From Piliocolobus tephrosceles (Eukaryota > Chordata > Mammalia > Primates > Cercopithecidae), in contig NC_045439.1 of NCBI RefSeq assembly GCF_002776525.5, forward strand, positions 155,803,341-155,867,340: DNA of 64,000 bases. The letters are read 5' to 3'. Positions within the stretch are counted from its first letter, which is position 1. Each line of letters starts with the position of its first letter. The notes beneath the pieces are model-generated. The model did no database searches and was not told the origin of the DNA. It saw only the letters and a list, made by a program, of their open reading frames with translations. The position numbers were made by a program, and so were the translations under genes. Positions 57,480-64,000 of the stretch are shown one piece after another.

Positions 57480-58165
57480 CCTCTCCCTAGAGAAGCACTC
57501 TGTGGTTGCTGTGTTTTCCTCCATTATCTTACATGTATGCATGTGTAGATGTAGACGGCTGTGTTTTGTGTTTATGCACATAGAAGGTATCTCAGTCTGT
57601 GCATTTTTTCTGCTGCCGGAGTTGTTCAGACACGGTATTGTGGAGAACCACATGACTGTACATACAGGTCTGTCTGAGAGATCCGCCTCATTTGTTTTAA
57701 CTGCTGCGGAGGCTTCCAGGGACCATGTGTACAGTACTAGATACTGTTTAATGAACACTTTCCTACCGATGAACATTTAGGTTGTTTCCTAATGTTTGCT
57801 ATCACAAACAGTGATGCTGGTGGGTTAATGCTTCTCTAGGGGAGGGAGCAAGAAGCGCAAGTGCTGGCTGTCGTCTGCATTCTGCAGTTTACCAGATACT
57901 GTCAGGTTCCCGTCCCAAATGGCTACGGGTGGATCGGTCCCGGCAGTGCCATCAGTTCCCGACATTATAACTTTGCTGATGTGATGGGGAGAAAACCTCT
58001 GTTTTATTTTGTCATTTCCTGGATTATTTGCGAAGTCAGGTATATTTGCCTGTGTTTACTGGCACGTGTATTTTCTCTTTGGTCAATTTCCCCTTTGTAA
58101 TTTTTGCTCAGTTTCCCATGGGGTTAATCGTCTTTTTCTTATTGATATCTAGGAGGGTCTTTTTG
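57480..58165 (-). mobile_element. Degenerate L1M, antisense
   Basis: 'gatgaacatttaggttgttt' and 'gttttattttgtcatttcctgg' fit an antisense L1 3' region, with the rest heavily diverged. Limits uncertain. Confidence 0.45.
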
Positions 58166-58553
58166 GTGTGCATGTGAGTGTTTGGGTGTGTGGGTATACA
58201 AGCAAAAAACGTTTAATACATCCCAGATGCTCATTCTCTGGTACATTTACTTCGACTGTTTTCTTCCAGTCTGTTGGCTTCTGTTTTAGGTGTTTTTTGT
58301 TTTTTTTTTTTTCCCCCTCATCCAGGTTTAAACATTGTTTATTATTGGAGCTAAATAATTCACTTTATTTAGGGATTATAAGAAAATGTAGAAAGGAAAT
58401 TTGCATTCTTTTCATTTTTCTTAGTATTATGAAAGTCATTTCTTTTTTTAAAAATACCAGTCTATTGAGGTAAGATTGCCATACAAAAGCTGTACCTATC
58501 TATTTATTTTTATTTTTTTTTTCCAGTGACTTTTTTTCAATATATTTAAAACT
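58166..58553. other. Unassigned AT-rich sequence
   Basis: T-rich with several homopolymer runs. Possibly decayed L1. Confidence 0.35.
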
Positions 58554-58848
58554 GGCCGGGCTTGGTGGCTCACGCCTGTCATCCCAGCACTTTGGGAGGC
58601 CGAGGCGGGTGGATCACCTCAGGTCAGGAGTTCGAGACCAGCCTGACCAACATGGTGAAACCCTGTCTCTGCTAAAAATTAGCCAGGTGTGGTGGCAGGC
58701 ACCTGTAATCCCAGCTACTCAGGAGGCTCGGGCAGGAGAATTACTTGAACCCCGGAGGCGGAGGTTGCAGTGAGCCAAAATCATACCATTGCTCTCCAGC
58801 CTGGGCAACAAGAGCGAGACTCTGTCTCAAAAATCAAAAAACAAAACC
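58554..58848 (+). mobile_element. AluS, sense
   Basis: Head 'ggccgggcttggtggctcac'; a small deletion in the linker ('ctgctaaaaattagcc'); tail mixed 'caaaaatcaaaaaacaaaac'. Confidence 0.93.
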
Positions 58849-59291
58849 AACATCCTCCCAAATAACCCCCAAACAAACAAGCAACCAGATTAAATAAAAT
58901 TTACAGTGAATATACCCAGCAAACATCTGTATGTGCAATTAAATACTGTGTCTGTTACTGCAGCATGAACCTCAAACAATATATAAGTGTGTTCTGCGGG
59001 CGGGTCAGGGGAGTCCCAAGTTTTAACTCTGTGGGGTCTAGGAAGACAAGATGGGGAAGTGAGAGAATGGGGAAATGAATTTTGTTTATCTTAATTCTGT
59101 CCATATAAATATATTCATAAAGACCAAAAAAGAAAAGCAAGCTTGGGATGTTAAGGTAATAGGAGAATAGGAGAGTGTGGGACTTTCCCAATTCTGACTG
59201 ACCAAAAAATATGAAAGAAAATGATTTTATGGTGGGAGAAAAGATTTTAAAACTATTTTATTTAAAAAATGAAAACAAAAAAGAGGATGGG
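58849..59291. other. Unassigned AT-rich sequence
   Basis: No repeat or exon recognised. Confidence 0.4.
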
Positions 59292-59541
59292 GGCTGGGTA
59301 CAGTGGTTCATGCCTGTAATCCCAGCACTTTGGGAAGCCAAGGCGGGCGGATCACCTGGGGTCAGGAGTTTGAGACCAGCCTGGCCAACACGGTGAAACC
59401 CCGTGTCTACTAAAACTACAAAATTTAGCTGGGCGTGGTGGTGCACACCTGTAGCGCCAGCTACTTGGGAGGCTGAGGCACTTGAACCCAGAAGCCAAAG
59501 GTTGCAGTGAGCCAAGATCATGCCGCTGCACTCTAAAAACC
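59292..59541 (+). mobile_element. AluS, sense, 3'-truncated
   Basis: Head 'ggctgggtacagtggttcat'; stops at 'gccgctgcactcta' with no final 'gcctgggcaac' or tail. The next L1 begins at the breakpoint, suggesting deletion between the two. Confidence 0.91.
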
Positions 59542-60507
59542 TGTGCATATTTAATGTGCAACTTTGTGAGTCTGGAGCTAAGCCAACCCCATGAAACCAT
59601 TGCCGCAGTGTGTGCCGTAAACAGATCCGTCACCTGCTCACCTTGCCTCCCGCCTACTTTATTTATGGTGTTGATGATTTGGAATGAGAAACTGAACAGA
59701 AGATCTACCTTCTCAGCAGATTTTTAACTGTACAATACAGTGTTGTTAGCTGTAGGCACTGTGCTTTATAGTAAATCCCCGGAACTTACTCAGCTCGGAT
59801 AGCTGACACTGCATACCCTCGGCCCAGCATCTTTCCACTTCCCCTACCCCCAGCTCCTGGAAAGTCCTGTTCTACTCTCTGCTTCTATGAGTTGACTTTT
59901 TAAGATTCCGCATATAAGTGAGATCATGCGGTATTTATCGTTCTGTGCCTGGCCTGTTTTACTTAATGTCCTCCAGGTTCATCCATGTGGCTGTAAATGG
60001 CAGGATTTCCTTCTTTTTAAAAGCTGAATAACACTCCATTGTAAGTATATACCACGTTTTCTTTATCTGTTCATCCCTCAGAGGACATTTAGATTATTCA
60101 CATATCTTGGGTATTGTGAATAATGCCGCAGTGAGCGTGGGAGTGCAGACTTCTTTCTGAAATACCGATTTCAGTTCCTTTGGATGTACGCCCAGCAGTA
60201 GGATTGCTGGATCATGCGGAAGTTCTATTTTTAATTTTTTGAGGAACCTCCATACTATTTTCCATAATAGTGATACCAATTTATATTCCTATCAACAGTG
60301 TACAAGGATTTTCTTTTCTGCACACCCTCAGCAACGCTTCTTATCTTTCATGTTTTTGATACTAGCCATTCTTACAGGTAATGGTGTGGTTTGCATTTCC
60401 CCCCATTGGTCTTTTCCTTGCTGATTTTTTATTGTCTTACTTAAAAAGGACTTCCTTACCCTGAGTATCTAACATTTTAGAGTCACCTATTTTACAAGGA
60501 GTCTTTA

Positions 60508-60593
60508 GTCCTCTTGAAATTTATTTTTATGACTAGCATAACTCAGGAATGTCCTCTTGAAATTTATTTTTGTGAATAGCGGAACTCAGGGAT
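60508..60593. repeat. 43-bp tandem duplication within L1
   Basis: 'gtcctcttgaaatttatttt' begins at 60508 and again at 60551; the copies differ at several bases, so the event is not recent. Confidence 0.85.
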
Positions 60594-61388
60594 ATATATA
60601 GCTTTTAAAAAATGAGTTGCGAAGTTTATAACCCATTCCCCGCACCAACTGATTTGAAATGTTACCTTTTTCATGTGGTAAATTATTATAGATGATGAGT
60701 TGTTCTGGACTCTATTCTGCTGGTCTATTTGTATATTCTTGTGGAATAAAAAATTCTATGGTTTTATTTTTATATCCTTCATTGTTCTTCTAGAGTGTTT
60801 CTGCAATTGTTTCCTCTGCCATCTGAATTTTATTATTCTCATTGGAGGTTCTTTTGGAATTGCACTGACTTTCTAAGTTGATTTGGACCAAATTAAAATA
60901 CTTAAAATTGAAATATTTACGATGTTAAAATGCAGTATTATTTGTTTTTATCCGGGAATACAGTGTATTTTTTCATGAAAGTTTTTTACATTTTTGTTAT
61001 GTTCATTCCCTAGATGCTTCATAGTTTTGTTGCTATTGTGTATGAGATATTTTTTATTACTACATTTTCTATTTGGTTGTTGCTGGTGCTTAGGAGAGCC
61101 ATTGATGCATATGTTAAACTCACACCTGTCCACCTTGCTAAACCTTTTTCTTAGTTCTAATAACTTGTCCGTTGATCCTCTTGGTTTTCTATAAATACAG
61201 GAATATAGTCTGAAAAAAAAGCCTCCTTCTTCCCTTCCTCCTTCTCAAACTGTACACGTCTTGAGATGTCTCTTCATGTTTGTACTTCTAGCTAGGATAA
61301 CCGATTCCAGACTAAAAGGTGACAGTCATAGCAGCCTTCCTAATCTTGTCCCTAAATTTGCAGGGGATGCTTTTATGGCATACTATAA

Positions 61389-62565
<1,177 letters not shown>

Positions 62566-63352
62566 CTCTTTCCTTTTGTTCTATTACACCTTTCTGTTGC
62601 CGAGCCTCACCTGGACCAGCTGTCCTGCATCAAATCCCATCTTCAGCATTCGTCCAATTGCCTTCTGGGCTAGCATTTAACTTTTCCTCGAGCTCTCGCG
62701 CTGCTTGTCAACGGGAATTTCAGTCCAAAGGCTTGTGTGTTTTCGCTGTGGAACAACAGCAGAATCTCGCAGGAAGAGAATTTTTCTTCCTGTTTGTAGG
62801 CAGGGTCAGCAAAAGGGCAGGTTTGTTCAGGTTGCAAGTCTTCTGGGGTAGCTCTGCCTGACATGTTTATTCTGAGACCTAAACTAGAGGGTAGGGGCTC
62901 CATGGGGCTCGTGTTGCCCGCGGTGAGTCGGAGGAACACAGGAGGAGCGGATGGAAGGAGGAGATGGCCTAAGGTGTCGCCTCGGGACTTGTAGGTGGAC
63001 GATTCACATTCCACTGGTGAGTATCAGTGGAGTGGGCAGTATGCTTGTCTCGTGGAGGAGGAAGGGGTATTTGCTGAATGATTAACTCCAACCCACCAAA
63101 GCATGTTTAGATTCAGACTATAAGTTCTTGGGCAAGAATACTTCATAAGTAGTGGTGTGTGCATTTTATTGCAACATGTCACAATTCACTTGTAATACGT
63201 GGTTGTCTCATTAGCAACTGATCTGACTAGTTACTGTTTATTAATAAGATGCTGTGCTGAACTGAACCTCTGTTAACCTCAAAAGGTTCCCTTTGAGGGA
63301 ACCTTTTGAGCACCAGGTTCAAGGCTGAAGAAGAGACCCAGAGCCAGGAAAC
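62566..63352. other. Unassigned sequence
   Basis: No repeat family recognised. Contains the perfect hairpin listed separately. No exon supported. Confidence 0.4.
63278..63310. repeat. Perfect 15-bp-stem hairpin, 3-base loop
   Basis: Arms 63278-63292 (ctcaaaaggttccct) and 63296-63310 (agggaaccttttgag) are exact complements around TTG. Too short a stem for a miRNA precursor by itself, and no T run follows. Confidence 0.93.
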
Positions 63353-63367
63353 AAGACTTGGGATTTT

Positions 63368-64000
<633 letters not shown>

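Noticed and set aside
63278..63310. miRNA precursor or transcription terminator
   Set aside because: A 15-bp stem with a 3-base loop is too short for a canonical pre-miRNA, and the window is eukaryotic with no downstream T run.

Overview
The window is nuclear DNA of a catarrhine primate, most likely an Old World monkey. Dozens of interspersed repeats (about 37 Alu copies or fragments, many L1 pieces, MaLR-type LTRs, MER5A and MIR) account for roughly half of it. Four young-looking Alus (8489-8797, 12296-12601, 22472-22761, 46969-47138) have 'ctcaagcctgtaatccc' near the head where human AluY has 'ctcacgcctgtaatccc'. The complete ones also have a 'ccggccactgc' or 'gcgaggtggcgggcg' type right half. 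These are marks of the cercopithecoid AluYR lineage. A 100-N gap sits inside one of them.

No complete protein-coding gene can be supported. Every long open frame is either inside an Alu or L1 or is a composition-driven frame in GC-rich DNA. The one sequence that looks like a cellular exon is a 58-base segment at 34548-34605, with a strong polypyrimidine tract and acceptor and a near-consensus donor; two of its three plus-strand frames are open. The window is therefore best read as intronic or intergenic DNA, perhaps one or two large introns around that exon.

Layout. 1-8.8 kb: Alu- and antisense-L1-rich, with a CpG-enriched patch near 7.2-7.56 kb. 8.8-12.3 kb: mostly unassigned, containing a 142-bp inverted repeat (about 96% identical arms, 365-bp spacer). 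12.3-16.1 kb: an AluYR, an old sense L1, an antisense L1 and an antisense MaLR LTR. 16.1-28.8 kb: mixed; a 5'-truncated primate L1 with a target-site duplication (18.85-21.11 kb) is itself interrupted by an AluY. 29.05-37.66 kb: an 8.6-kb stretch with no Alu, holding the candidate exon and several AT-rich blocks that resemble conserved noncoding elements. 37.6-47 kb: L1, LTR, MER5A and Alu mosaics, including an L1 with an odd 50-bp internal duplication and the assembly gap. 47-52.9 kb: stacked antisense L1M fragments, then a much older CR1/L3-type LINE and a short inverted-repeat DNA transposon. 53-64 kb: Alus and antisense L1 with unassigned gaps; a perfect 15-bp-stem hairpin lies at 63278-63310.

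The genes do not work together in any visible system: I found no operon-like, defence, viral or CRISPR-like system here. The most informative signals are the candidate exon, the Alu-free block and the inverted or duplicated structures.
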